Shown here: positions 52,516 to 61,189 of the stretch, in pieces
Layout: the number at the start of each line of letters is the position of its first letter
Position numbering within the stretch: the first letter of the stretch is position 1
Origin: Metallibacterium scheffleri
Lineage (GTDB): Bacteria; Pseudomonadota; Gammaproteobacteria; Xanthomonadales; Rhodanobacteraceae
Assembly: GCF_002077135.1 (NCBI RefSeq)
Contig: NZ_LDOS01000002.1
Coordinates: 2,009,865 to 2,073,864, forward strand
DNA length: 64,000 nucleotides
Reading direction: 5' to 3'
Position numbers and translations under genes: made by a program
The notes under the pieces: generated by a model
What the model was told of the DNA's origin: nothing
Seen by the model: the letters and a program-made list of their open reading frames with translations, nothing else
Database searches by the model: none

Positions 52516-53433
52516 TCAAGTGCCGGGCCTGGCGATAGTCGTCAGCGCCGGCACAGCGGATAGCCGCTGCCGCGCCTGCGCCGCCACGCCATCGCGCAGT
52601 GCCCAGCGCAGCAGTGCCACGTTGGGGCGCAGCGCCGCCAGCAGCACGGCATCGCGGCGCCGATCCACTTCGGGCAGGCCGTACATGCCCCGCGCCCATG
52701 GCGGCAACAACGCGCAGCCCGCGTCGATATAAGGCTGGTTGAGCCACTGCCGCGGGCCGCCACGACCGAGGCCGCGCAGCAGCGCCAGGATGGCCTGCGC
52801 GCGTTCGCCACCGGCCAGTTGCGTGCGCATGGCCTGCAGGTAATCCTGCGCCGCGGCGCGCGTTGCCGGCACCTGGGTGGCGCCCAAAGCCTGCGCCACG
52901 CGCGCGGTCTCGGCGTAGTAGCGATCCTGATCCTGCGGACTGAGTGCGTCGCCGCCAAGCAGCAGCCAGGCATCGAGAAAACTGCTCACCTCGGCGACGT
53001 GCACCCAGGTCAGCAGGGCGGGATCAGCGGCCGCGTAGGCGCGTCCATCTGGCGCGGTGCCGTGCAGCGGCGCGTGGATGGCGCGCACCCGGGCCACTGC
53101 CTGCGCGGCCATGGCGGCATCGCCATACGTCGTGGCTGCGATGAACAGCGCGGTGCGCCCGAGTCGCCCGCGCAGATCACCGCGCAGGTTGGAGTGATCC
53201 CACACCGCCGCCAGCGCCAGCGGATGCAGCGCCTGCAGCAGCAGCGCGCGGATGCCGCCGACCAGCATCGGCACGAAGTCGGCGTGCACGCGCCAGCACA
53301 CCGCATCGGCATCGAACCACCCCGCTGCACCGGGCGGGCGGGTGAAATCCACGCGCCGCCCATCCGCGGCGGTCAGGCGCCGGACCTGACCCTGCAAGGC
53401 CCTGCGCAACGGCTCGGCAAGCGCACCGATCAT
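52516..53433 (-). CDS. DUF2236/MpaB-like oxygenase family protein
   Basis: A 305-residue helical protein of the DUF2236 (latex-clearing protein/MpaB) family. WRVHADFVPMLVGGIRALLLQALHPLALAAV near residue 47 (segments WRVHAD and LLLQALHP) and the conserved His/Asp-containing WVHVAEVSSF are family hallmarks thought to coordinate haem. The substrate is unknown. TAGCAT lies six bases before the ATG and directly abuts repeat copy B. Confidence 0.85.
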   Translation of the reverse strand: MIGALAEPLRRALQGQVRRLTAADGRRVDFTRPPGAAGWFDADAVCWRVHADFVPMLVGGIRALLLQALHPLALAAVWDHSNLRGDLRGRLGRTALFIAATTYGDAAMAAQAVARVRAIHAPLHGTAPDGRAYAAADPALLTWVHVAEVSSFLDAWLLLGGDALSPQDQDRYYAETARVAQALGATQVPATRAAAQDYLQAMRTQLAGGERAQAILALLRGLGRGGPRQWLNQPYIDAGCALLPPWARGMYGLPEVDRRRDAVLLAALRPNVALLRWALRDGVAAQARQRLSAVPALTTIARPGT

Positions 53434-53445
53434 CGCCGCATGCTA
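53433..53445 (-). promoter_or_regulatory. TAGCAT six bases before the MpaB-like gene, abutting repeat copy B
   Basis: On the minus strand TAGCAT (53445-53440), six bases, then the ATG at 53433. The hexamer is adjacent to the terminal base of the repeat (53446), the same arrangement as at copy A. A possible -10 with leaderless geometry. Confidence 0.45.
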
Positions 53446-53604
53446 GCAGTCTGTCGGACTTTGCCCAGCCGGGCTACGAATCCGTCTGTGCGGTCCCGCT
53501 CCGCCGCGGCCTGGCCCGTAGAACCACGGACCTGCGCAGCGTCGAAAATCCGTCCTCGCGCACAGCCGAATGCTCGTCTCGACCAGCCAAGCCCGACAGG
53601 CTGC
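53446..53604. repeat. dispersed inverted-repeat element, copy B
   Basis: A 159-base relative of copy A (25694-25856) in the same orientation. The left end is GCAGTCTGTCGGACTTTGC, and the right end in reverse complement is GCAGCCTGTCGGGCTTGGC. Interior blocks such as GTCGAAAATCCGTCCTCGCG are identical. It lies between the divergent MpaB-like and acyltransferase genes and has no coding potential. Confidence 0.8.
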
Positions 53605-53707
53605 TCGCACCACGGCCTGCAGCAGACACCGTGCACGCTCGCGAAACTGTACGCAGCCAGCAGAGCCGGCATACTTCACAGGGTCCGGTACGGGAATCGA
53701 TCTCGCG

Positions 53708-54628
53708 ATGCATGCACGCCTTCGACTCTGGCTGCAGGTGCCGCTGGCACTGCTGCTGATCACCAGCAATACGCTGCTGCACACCGCGCTGCTGCTGCCA
53801 GTGGCACTGCTCAAGGCGCTGCTGCCGCTGCCGGCCTGGCGCCGCACCTGCTCCGCGCTGCTGGCGCGTATCGTTGAAAGCTGGATCGGCGTCAACAGCG
53901 CGCTGATCGGACTGATGACGCCCATGCGCCTGCATGTCGACGGCATGGACGGGCTGAGCCACGCGGGCAGCTATCTGATGCTGAGCAATCATCAGAGCTG
54001 GGTCGATATCCCGGTGCTGCAAAAGGTCTTCAACCGGCGCATCCCGTTCATGCGCTTCTTTCTGAAACGGCAACTGATCTGGGTGCCGGTGCTGGGGCTG
54101 GCCTGGTGGGCGCTGGATTTCCCGTTCATGCAGCGTCTCGATCGCGCCACGCTGAAGAAACACCCCGAGCTGCGCGGCAGCGACGTCGCGGCGACGCGGC
54201 GCGCCTGCGCCAGGTACCGCGGCATGCCGGTGACCGTGATGAACTTCGTCGAAGGCACGCGCCACACACCCGCAAAGCACGCGGCACGCGCGTCACCCTT
54301 CGCGCACCTGCTGCGGCCCAAGGCCGGCGGCGTGGCGTTCGTGCTGGACGCGATGGGCGATGCGTTGCGCGTGATCCTCGATGTCACCGTGGTCTATCCA
54401 GACGGCTGTCCGACGCTGCTGGACTTGCTGGCCGGTCGCATCCGCGAGGTCCGCGTGCAGGTGCGCGAACGCGCGATCCCGCCCGAACTGCGCCACGGCG
54501 ACTACGAAAACGACGCCGCGTTCCGCGCGCGCTTCCAGCAGTGGATCAACCTGCTGTGGCTGGAGAAGGACGCCCTGATCGTGCGCATGCTGGCCGACGC
54601 GGCGGGCTCACGCGGCGTTCTGCCCTGA
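53708..54628 (+). CDS. lysophospholipid acyltransferase family protein (YihG-like)
   Basis: A 306-residue acyltransferase with an N-terminal membrane segment (about 7-37). The PlsC-type motifs are SNHQSWVDIPVLQ (the NHX4D catalytic motif), LKRQLIWVPVLGLAWW and the EGTR substrate motif in NFVEGTRHT. Layout and length match YihG, an accessory 1-acylglycerol-3-phosphate acyltransferase. It should transfer acyl chains at the inner membrane. The start at 53708 was chosen because the upstream frame runs into repeat copy B. Confidence 0.88.
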   Translation: MHARLRLWLQVPLALLLITSNTLLHTALLLPVALLKALLPLPAWRRTCSALLARIVESWIGVNSALIGLMTPMRLHVDGMDGLSHAGSYLMLSNHQSWVDIPVLQKVFNRRIPFMRFFLKRQLIWVPVLGLAWWALDFPFMQRLDRATLKKHPELRGSDVAATRRACARYRGMPVTVMNFVEGTRHTPAKHAARASPFAHLLRPKAGGVAFVLDAMGDALRVILDVTVVYPDGCPTLLDLLAGRIREVRVQVRERAIPPELRHGDYENDAAFRARFQQWINLLWLEKDALIVRMLADAAGSRGVLP

Positions 54629-54640
54629 CGGCGGTATCTC

Positions 54641-55135
54641 TTAAAACGGAATATCGTCGTCATCGAGACCCGCATCACCGGCTGGCGGCGCGCTGGGTGC
54701 AGCCGCTGCGCCGCGGCTGGCGGGCGCGCTGCCGCGCCGCTGGCCGCCTTCGGCGCCCGCTTCGGCACCGGCGAAACGCGTGCCGCCCTCTGCGCCACCC
54801 TGCCCGCCGAGCATCTGCATCTCGTTGGCGATGATGTCGGTGCTGTAGCGCTCGACGCCCTCCTTGTCGGTGTACTTGTCGGTGCGCAGCGAGCCTTCGA
54901 TATAGACCTGCCGACCCTTGCGCAGGTACTCGGCGGCGATGTCGCCGAGACGCCCGAACAGCTTGACGCGGTGCCACTCGGTGCGTTCCTGCTGCTCGCC
55001 GGTCTGCTTGTCCTTCCAGCTTTCGCTGGTGGCGATGCGCAGGCTGGTCACCGAGGTACCACCCGCGGTCGCACGGCGCTCGGGATCGGCGCCCAGATTG
55101 CCCACCAGAATCACCTTGTTGACGCCACGTGCCAT
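54641..55135 (-). CDS. ssb: single-stranded DNA-binding protein
   Basis: A 164-residue SSB. The OB fold is clear ([40 protein letters not shown]), followed by a Gly/Ala-rich flexible linker and the acidic tip DDDDIPF that recruits repair and replication proteins. GGAG precedes the ATG. It converges with the acyltransferase gene 12 bases away and follows the MFS gene. Confidence 0.97.
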   Translation of the reverse strand: MARGVNKVILVGNLGADPERRATAGGTSVTSLRIATSESWKDKQTGEQQERTEWHRVKLFGRLGDIAAEYLRKGRQVYIEGSLRTDKYTDKEGVERYSTDIIANEMQMLGGQGGAEGGTRFAGAEAGAEGGQRRGSAPASRGAAAAPSAPPAGDAGLDDDDIPF

Positions 55136-55218
55136 GCGCGTTCTCCGCCTGTGTCTCGGAACCGGGATCGGAGTGGAACTTTAGCATGCGGCGTGCGCAA
55201 ACCCGGGCCGCGAGCCTG

Positions 55219-56418
55219 TCAGCCCATGCCGCTCTCGGCTGCAGGCGCGGACTGGCGCAAGCGTGCGCCGCTGGCCAGCAACAGCAGCAGCCACGACAGC
55301 GCCACCACGGCGCCGACGATGAACACGCCGCGCACGCCGATGGCGCCCAGCAGCACGCCACCGACCGCGCCGCCGATGATCACGCCGAAAAACTGCGCGG
55401 CAGAATACGCGCCCAGGGCCGCGCCGCGCCGCGCCGGCTGCGCCATGCGGGATACCAGCCCCGGCATGCTGGCTTCAAGCAGGCTGAAGGCGACGAAGAA
55501 CAGGATCGCCCCCAGCAGCCCCAGCGCCAGCGAACCGCGCGCGAACGCCAGCGCCAGCAGCCCCAGACCGAGCAGCAACGCGCTGGCCTGGGTCACGCGC
55601 ACGCTGGCGTCGAGGCCGCGCAGGCGCGGCAGCGCGCCGCCCATCACCAGCCCGGCGGCCAGCAGCGCCGGCACGTAGATGCGCCATTGCTCGCCCACCG
55701 CCAAATGCAGGCCATGCGCCAGTTGCAGCGGCATGACCACGAAGAACAGCGTCAGCAGGCCGTGCAGCACGAAGGCGGACACATCCAGCGTGAGCAGGCG
55801 CGCATCGCGCAGCGTGCGCATGATCGCGGCCGGCCCCTCGCTGCCATGCGCGCGCGGCGGCGGCGCGAGCGGCACCAGCAGCCACAGCGCCACGATCGCC
55901 ACCAGCACCAGCACGAAGGTCAGCCCGAACAGGCCTTGCAGGCCACCCAGATGCGCGGCCAGCGTCGAGCCCAGCAGCATCGCCAGCAGGAAGGCCAGCC
56001 CGATCATGCTGCCGAGGATGCCCATGACCGCGTTGCGGCTGTGCTCGCTGGACAAATCCGCCGCCAGTGCCTGGCTGGCGCCCGTGACCGCGCCGGTGCC
56101 CTGCAGCGCGCGACCCAGAATGATGCCGTCGACCCCGTGCGCCAGCGCCGCGACCAGGCTGCCCACCGCGAACAGCAGCAAACCGAAGGTGATCACCGGC
56201 TTGCGTCCGATGCGGTCGGACAACAAGCCCAGCGGAATCTGCAGCAGCAAATGCCCGACGCCATAGATGCCCAGTGCCACGCCGATCAGCCATGGCGTCA
56301 CCCCGGGCATGCGCTGCAAGTCCAGCGCCAGCACCGGCAGCACCAGAAACAGGCCGAACATGCGCAGCCCCACCACCAGCGCCAGCGCCAGCGCGCTGCG
56401 TATTTCCGTTCCTGTCAT
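55219..56418 (-). CDS. MFS transporter (YajR-like)
   Basis: A 399-residue protein with 12 hydrophobic segments. MFS signature elements: GVALGIYGVGHLLLQIPLGLLSDRIGRKP between helices 2 and 3 (the LSDRIGRKP motif A) and AALGAYSAAQFFGVIIGGAVGG (motif C-like) in the middle of the second half. Family layout and the ssb neighbour match the drug-efflux-like YajR group common next to ssb/uvrA in this lineage. Substrate unknown. The ATG at 56418 gives a normal N-terminus; a longer frame upstream is not protein-like. Confidence 0.88.
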   Translation of the reverse strand: MTGTEIRSALALALVVGLRMFGLFLVLPVLALDLQRMPGVTPWLIGVALGIYGVGHLLLQIPLGLLSDRIGRKPVITFGLLLFAVGSLVAALAHGVDGIILGRALQGTGAVTGASQALAADLSSEHSRNAVMGILGSMIGLAFLLAMLLGSTLAAHLGGLQGLFGLTFVLVLVAIVALWLLVPLAPPPRAHGSEGPAAIMRTLRDARLLTLDVSAFVLHGLLTLFFVVMPLQLAHGLHLAVGEQWRIYVPALLAAGLVMGGALPRLRGLDASVRVTQASALLLGLGLLALAFARGSLALGLLGAILFFVAFSLLEASMPGLVSRMAQPARRGAALGAYSAAQFFGVIIGGAVGGVLLGAIGVRGVFIVGAVVALSWLLLLLASGARLRQSAPAAESGMG

Positions 56419-56517
56419 CTGGTGTACGACCGCGCTGGCGCGGCGCGGTTCCGCGGCGCGTGTCGATTCACCGCATGCCCACGCCCGGGTCGGCACTGAA
56501 ACCGGTCACGCCATGCC

Positions 56518-56523
56518 TATAAT
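56518..56523 (+). promoter_or_regulatory. consensus -10 TATAAT of ispB
   Basis: A perfect TATAAT lies 29 bases before the ispB ATG in a gap that is otherwise GC-rich. A weak -35 (CTGAAA, 56496-56501) is spaced by 16 bases. Confidence 0.6.
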
Positions 56524-56552
56524 TGCGATTGAACGATTCGTGAACCAAATAC

Positions 56553-57545
56553 ATGAGCGTTGCCGTCCCCATCTCCGCTTCCCGCTTTGACGCCGTGCGC
56601 GAGCTGGCCGCCGGCGACATGGCCGGCGTCGATCGCGTCATCCGCGCGCGCCTGGGCTCCGAGGTGGCCCTGGTCAACCAGATCGCCGAACACATCATCG
56701 GCGGCGGCGGCAAGCGCCTGCGCCCGCTGCTGCACGTGCTGGCCGCGCTAGCGGCCGGCTATGCCGGCGATCAGCACCACAAGCTGGCCGCGATCATCGA
56801 GTTCATCCACACCTCGACCCTGCTGCACGATGACGTGGTCGATGAGTCCGGCCTGCGCCGCGGGCGCCAGACCGCCAACGCGCTGTGGGGCAACGCGGCC
56901 AGCGTGCTGGTCGGCGATTTTCTCTATTCGCGCTCGTTCCAGCTGATGGTCGAACTGGACGACATGCGCGTGATGCGCATCCTCGCCGATACCACCAACG
57001 CCATCGCCGAGGGCGAGGTGCTGCAGTTGCTCAGCGTGGGCAATCCGGATACCGACGAAGCCGCCTACGACCGCGTGATCGAACGCAAGACCGCGGTACT
57101 GTTCGCCGCCGCGTGCCGTCTCGGCGGCGTGCTGGCCAATGCCCCCGCGCCGCTGTGTGCGGCGCTGTCGCGCTACGGGCTGGAGCTGGGCTTCGCCTTC
57201 CAGATCGCCGATGACCTGCTGGATTACACCTCCGATGCCGACACGCTGGGCAAGAACATCGGCGACGATCTGGCCGAGGGCAAGGTCACCCTGCCGCTGA
57301 TTTACACGCTGCGCGCGGCCGCGCCGGCGCAGGCCGAAGTGCTGCGCCAGGCCATCCGCGCGGGCGGCGGGCCACTGCACGAAGTCCTGGCGATCATCCG
57401 CGGCTGCGGCGCATTGCCGCGGGTACGCGCACGCGCCGAAGCGCACGCCGAGGCAGCCCTGGCCGCACTGGAGCAAATCGCGCCCAGCGCACAACGCGAA
57501 GCACTCGTCACGCTGGCGCGTTACGCCGTCGATCGCGATCACTGA
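56553..57545 (+). CDS. ispB: polyprenyl (octaprenyl) diphosphate synthase
   Basis: Elongates farnesyl diphosphate to the C40 side chain of ubiquinone. The 330-residue enzyme has GGGKRLRP at 51-58, the first Asp-rich motif DDVVD at 93-97 with GRQTAN following, and the second DDLLD at 220-224. The small residues before the first Asp motif allow a long product. Two later genes here (59.3-60.5 kb) hydroxylate the ubiquinone ring, so the window has several ubiquinone steps. Confidence 0.95.
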   Translation: MSVAVPISASRFDAVRELAAGDMAGVDRVIRARLGSEVALVNQIAEHIIGGGGKRLRPLLHVLAALAAGYAGDQHHKLAAIIEFIHTSTLLHDDVVDESGLRRGRQTANALWGNAASVLVGDFLYSRSFQLMVELDDMRVMRILADTTNAIAEGEVLQLLSVGNPDTDEAAYDRVIERKTAVLFAAACRLGGVLANAPAPLCAALSRYGLELGFAFQIADDLLDYTSDADTLGKNIGDDLAEGKVTLPLIYTLRAAAPAQAEVLRQAIRAGGGPLHEVLAIIRGCGALPRVRARAEAHAEAALAALEQIAPSAQREALVTLARYAVDRDH

Positions 57546-57641
57546 CCGCGTGACGACGCGAGCGTCTGCGTCTGCGCACACTCGTGCCGTCCACGGCCAT
57601 CGGGTATAAGCATCGATCCGTCCGCCATCAAATGGGATCCC

Positions 57642-58094
57642 ATGCGCACGTTCGTCCTGCTTGTCATCACCGTGCTCGGCGCCAGCCTGGGCAGCACGGC
57701 CAGCGCCGTCGCCGTCAAACCGGAAACGGCGGTCAATTATCGCCAGGGCATCTACCACGCCATCCTGTGGAACTTCGCGCCCATGGCGCAGATGGTGCAG
57801 GGCAGGCAACCCTGGAATCAGGCCACATTCGCGCAGGGCGCTGCGCGCATCGCGTTCTACAGCCAGCAATTGCTGGAAGGGTTCCCGCCCGGTTCGCTGA
57901 CCGCCAGGAGCGAAGCCAAGCCCGCGATCTGGCAGCACTGGACCGAGTTCAGCACGAAGATGCGCAATTTCGAGAATGCCTCCGCCACGCTGGCCATGGT
58001 CGCCAAGAGCGGCGACGAGGCCGCCAGCAAGGTCGCGTTCGGCAAAACGGCGCAAACCTGCAAGTCCTGCCACGACGCGTTCCGCAAGGAATGA
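57642..58094 (+). CDS. cytochrome c prime family protein
   Basis: A 150-residue periplasmic protein. It has a Sec signal peptide (cleavage near TASA-VA), a four-helix-bundle pattern, and the haem attachment site CKSCH at 140-144 close to the C-terminus, as in cytochromes c prime. Such proteins bind NO or CO at a five-coordinate haem and buffer nitrosative stress. A single-gene unit with GGGAT before the ATG. Confidence 0.92.
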   Translation: MRTFVLLVITVLGASLGSTASAVAVKPETAVNYRQGIYHAILWNFAPMAQMVQGRQPWNQATFAQGAARIAFYSQQLLEGFPPGSLTARSEAKPAIWQHWTEFSTKMRNFENASATLAMVAKSGDEAASKVAFGKTAQTCKSCHDAFRKE

Positions 58095-58115
58095 ATCCGC
58101 GCCGGCGGCGTCCGC

Positions 58116-59300
58116 TTACGGCGGCCAGCCGGCGGCGTGCTGCGCCAATGTGCGCTTGAGCGCGGGCAGCGCCTGCAGCGCATGCATGCCCAGGCCACGC
58201 GCGGCCACCGCCGGTGTCGCGCGCAACGCGAATACGCGCGCCAGCGCATCGAACGCATGGGCATCCAGCCAGTCGGCGCTGCGCCGGCGCCGCGCGTAGC
58301 GCGCCAGCAGCGTCGCGGCACCCGGATCGCGGCCCGCACGGCGCGTGCTGGCCAGCAGGTCGCACAATTCCTGCACGTCGCGCAGGCCCAGATTCACGCC
58401 CTGTCCGGCCAGCGGATGCACGGCGTGCGCGGCATCACCCAGCAGCGCCAGACGCGGCGCAGCGAAGCGCTCGGCCAGCGCCAGACGCAGCGCGAACGCG
58501 GCGCGCGCCGAATCCAGCTGCAGCGGCCCCAGACGAAAATCGCTGGCCACGCCGACGGCATGGGCGAACTCGCCTGCATCCAGCGCCAGCACGCGCGCGG
58601 CTTCGGCCTCGGGCAGCGACCACACCAGCGACACGCGTCCATCCGCCAGCGGCAGCAAGGCCAGCGGGCCGTCGGGCAGGAAGCGTTGCCACGCCGTATC
58701 CGCATGCGGCCGCGCGCTGCGCAAATGCGCCACCACGGCGCGCTGGCCATAGTCGTGCCCGCGCACGCCGATGCCGGCAGCCTGGCGCAAGGGTGACTCG
58801 CGCCCGTCGACGGCCAGCAGCAGGCGCGCGCGCAACTGCGTGCCATCGGCAAGATCCAGGCGCGCGCTGTCCGCTTCGGCAACATGGCCCACAGCCTGCG
58901 TGGCACTGCGCAGCAGCACGCCCGCGCGACCCAGCGCCTGCCACAGCGTCCATTGCAGCAAACGGTTCTCGACGATCCAGCCGAGGCACTGCGCATCCAG
59001 CAATCCGGCATCGAAGTCGAACGCGGCGCCGCTGGCCGCGTCCCACACATGCATGGCGCGATAGGCCGCGACACGCTCGCGCGGCAACTGCGACCACACA
59101 TCCAATTCGGACAAGAGACGCGCGCTGGATGGCGCCAGCGCGACCACGCGCAGATCCAGTTCCGCGCCTGGCGCGCTGGGCTCCGCGGCGGCGTCGAGCA
59201 GTTGCACGGCGTAGCCGTACCGCGCCAGCGCCAGTGCCGCGCTGGCGCCAACCATGCCGGCGCCGATGACAATGACGTCCGCGTCCAGGCGCCGGCTCAT
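58116..59300 (-). CDS. UbiH/UbiI/VisC family FAD-dependent hydroxylase
   Basis: A 394-residue flavin monooxygenase with GAGMVGAS near residue 13 for FAD, the mid-chain DG motif in LAVDGRESPLRQA and LLGDAAHAVHPLAGQGVNLGLRDV near the C-terminus. This GDAAH form is typical of UbiI (C5 hydroxylase of ubiquinone) and VisC. The start overlaps the ubiH stop (ATGA). Probably UbiI, but the family is hard to split by eye. Confidence 0.88.
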   Translation of the reverse strand: MSRRLDADVIVIGAGMVGASAALALARYGYAVQLLDAAAEPSAPGAELDLRVVALAPSSARLLSELDVWSQLPRERVAAYRAMHVWDAASGAAFDFDAGLLDAQCLGWIVENRLLQWTLWQALGRAGVLLRSATQAVGHVAEADSARLDLADGTQLRARLLLAVDGRESPLRQAAGIGVRGHDYGQRAVVAHLRSARPHADTAWQRFLPDGPLALLPLADGRVSLVWSLPEAEAARVLALDAGEFAHAVGVASDFRLGPLQLDSARAAFALRLALAERFAAPRLALLGDAAHAVHPLAGQGVNLGLRDVQELCDLLASTRRAGRDPGAATLLARYARRRRSADWLDAHAFDALARVFALRATPAVAARGLGMHALQALPALKRTLAQHAAGWPP

Positions 59301-60514
59301 GGCAAGGATTCCAGCACCGCGCGCGGCGGCTGTCCGCGCCACCCCATGCCGTGGCGCAGCAGGCGCTGCTGCAGCGGCGGCACGAGCTGTGCCGCCAGCA
59401 AGCCCAGCGTGCGCAACGGCGCCAGTGCCGGTTGCGGCATGCAGGCCAGCGTGGCCAGCGCGTGCGTGAAGCGCAGCACGCCGTCGCGATCCGCGGCACG
59501 GCGCGCGGCATAAGCGGCCAGACGTGCGGCGTCGCCGGGATCGCCACCCGTGGCCAGCATCTCGGCCAGCGTCAGTGCATCACGCAAACCCAGATTGAAA
59601 CCCTGCGCGCCGATCGGATGCACGGTTTGCGCGGCGTTGCCGACCAGCACCGCGCGCGTGGCAACCAGCGCCGCGGCGACGCCGCGGCGGATCGGCCACG
59701 CCTGGCGCCGCGCCGCGTCAAGCAGGCGCCCTGCGCGCCAGCCCAGACGCTGCTGCGCATAGGCAACATACGCGGCATCGTCCAATGCCATGACGGCCTC
59801 GGCGTCAGCGCTGGCGACGCTGAGCACCAGCCCGGCGCGGTCGCCGGCCAGCGGCAGCAACGCCACCGGCCCCGCATCGCCGAGGCGCTCGTAGGCGACT
59901 CCATCCAATGCGCGCGCGCAGCGCACCTGGCCGACGATCAGCGTCTGCGCATAATCATGGTGCTGCACGCCGATACCCAGCGCCGCGCGCACCGTCGATT
60001 CGCTGCCGTCGGCGCCGACCACGAGGTCGTACCGGCGCGCCGACACCGCGTGCGCGGATTCGATCTCCACCTCGGCCGATTCGCAGCCGGCACGCAACGT
60101 TCGCAGCCGGGCCGGGCGCAGGCGCTGCACATGCCGTGTCGCATCCAGCGCGCGCTCGAGCGCCGCCCCCAGCACGCGCGCCGGGACGATGTGCCCGAGC
60201 GCATCCACACCCGCCGCGCCCGCATCCAGCCGCAAACTGCCGAAATCACCCGCGCGCGAGACCACGATGCGGCGCAAAGCCTGCGCTTCGGGCTGCACGT
60301 ACGGCCACACGCCGATCGCGGCAAGTCCGTTGACCGTGGCGCGCGCCAGGGCCAGGTTGCGCTCCTCACTGCGCGGCGCGTCATTGCGTGGCGGCACCGC
60401 CTCGGCCAGCGTGCAGTCGATGCCCGCGTGATCCAGCGCAAGGGCAAGACTGCTGCCCACCAGACCGCCGCCGACGATCAGAATGCGCGTGTGCGCGCCA
60501 TCGTTCTCGCTCAT
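59297..60514 (-). CDS. ubiH: 2-octaprenyl-6-methoxyphenol hydroxylase
   Basis: A 405-residue FAD monooxygenase for the C4 hydroxylation in ubiquinone synthesis. The FAD motif is GGGLVGSS near 15, then VGADGSESTVRAALGI. VLVGNAAQTVHPIGAQGFNLGLRDA carries the UbiH-specific GNAAQTxHPI instead of GDAAH. The ATG at 60514 has TATCAT six bases upstream and no ribosome site. Divergent from the phosphatase-like gene. Confidence 0.9.
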   Translation of the reverse strand: MSENDGAHTRILIVGGGLVGSSLALALDHAGIDCTLAEAVPPRNDAPRSEERNLALARATVNGLAAIGVWPYVQPEAQALRRIVVSRAGDFGSLRLDAGAAGVDALGHIVPARVLGAALERALDATRHVQRLRPARLRTLRAGCESAEVEIESAHAVSARRYDLVVGADGSESTVRAALGIGVQHHDYAQTLIVGQVRCARALDGVAYERLGDAGPVALLPLAGDRAGLVLSVASADAEAVMALDDAAYVAYAQQRLGWRAGRLLDAARRQAWPIRRGVAAALVATRAVLVGNAAQTVHPIGAQGFNLGLRDALTLAEMLATGGDPGDAARLAAYAARRAADRDGVLRFTHALATLACMPQPALAPLRTLGLLAAQLVPPLQQRLLRHGMGWRGQPPRAVLESLP

Positions 60515-60526
60515 GCGCGCATGATA
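60514..60526 (-). promoter_or_regulatory. TATCAT six bases before the ubiH start
   Basis: On the minus strand TATCAT (60526-60521), GCGCGC, then ATG (60514-60512). A good -10 match at leaderless distance. No clear -35. Confidence 0.45.
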
Positions 60527-60573
60527 CGCGGGCCACCCCCGCTCCGAGGTACGCGCGTGATGCAGGCCAGCCG

Positions 60574-61179
60574 ATGGAACTGATCCTGGTGCGCTGCGCC
60601 GCCGCCGAAGCGGCGCCCGGAACACTGCGCGGGCAAGCGCCGCTGCGTCTGGGCAGCACCGGCTTCGCCGCGCTGGAGCGCCTCGCCGCGAGCTGGATCG
60701 GCCCGCCGCCGCACTTGCTGTATTGCTCGGATTTACGCCGGGCGCTGCAGGGCGCGCAGATTTTCGCCGCGCGCTTCGCGCTGGAACCGCTGCCCGACGC
60801 ACGTCTGCGCGAGCTGGATCTGGGGCAATGGAACGGCGTCGATTTCGCCAGCGCCAGCCTGCGCCATCCAGCGGCGTGGCGGCAGTGGAATGCCGACTGG
60901 ATCGGCAGCGCGCCGCCAGGCGGCGAATGCTGGCTCGACTTGGCGCGGCGCGTGCGCAGTTGGCTGCAGGGCCTGGCCGCGGGCGGCGGCGATGAGCGCC
61001 GCGTGCTGGTGCTCAGCCACGAGAATCCGCTGCGTGCGCTGCTGGCCGAAGTACTGGAACTGCCGCCCGCGGCCACGTGCCGGCTGCGCATCGAGCCGGC
61101 GCACGCCAGCGCGCTGCGCCTCGCCGGCGGCACCTTTGAAGTATCCTATTTGAATTCGCCGCAGTTTCTGCTGCTCTGA
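60574..61179 (+). CDS. histidine phosphatase-like protein with lost RHG motif
   Basis: A 201-residue member of the histidine phosphatase (CobC/GpmB) superfamily. Most pocket elements remain: SDLRRALQGAQIF (Arg55), LRELDLGQWNGVDF (Glu80) and LSHENPLRALL (His149). The N-terminal catalytic LxRHG reads LVRCAAAE: the phosphate-accepting His is Cys8. It is therefore probably not a normal phosphatase and may be a binding protein or use another nucleophile. The neighbours (DUF6580, cobalamin adenosyltransferase) recall the CobC context. Confidence 0.78.
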   Translation: MELILVRCAAAEAAPGTLRGQAPLRLGSTGFAALERLAASWIGPPPHLLYCSDLRRALQGAQIFAARFALEPLPDARLRELDLGQWNGVDFASASLRHPAAWRQWNADWIGSAPPGGECWLDLARRVRSWLQGLAAGGGDERRVLVLSHENPLRALLAEVLELPPAATCRLRIEPAHASALRLAGGTFEVSYLNSPQFLLL

Positions 61180-61189
61180 TCCGACTTCA

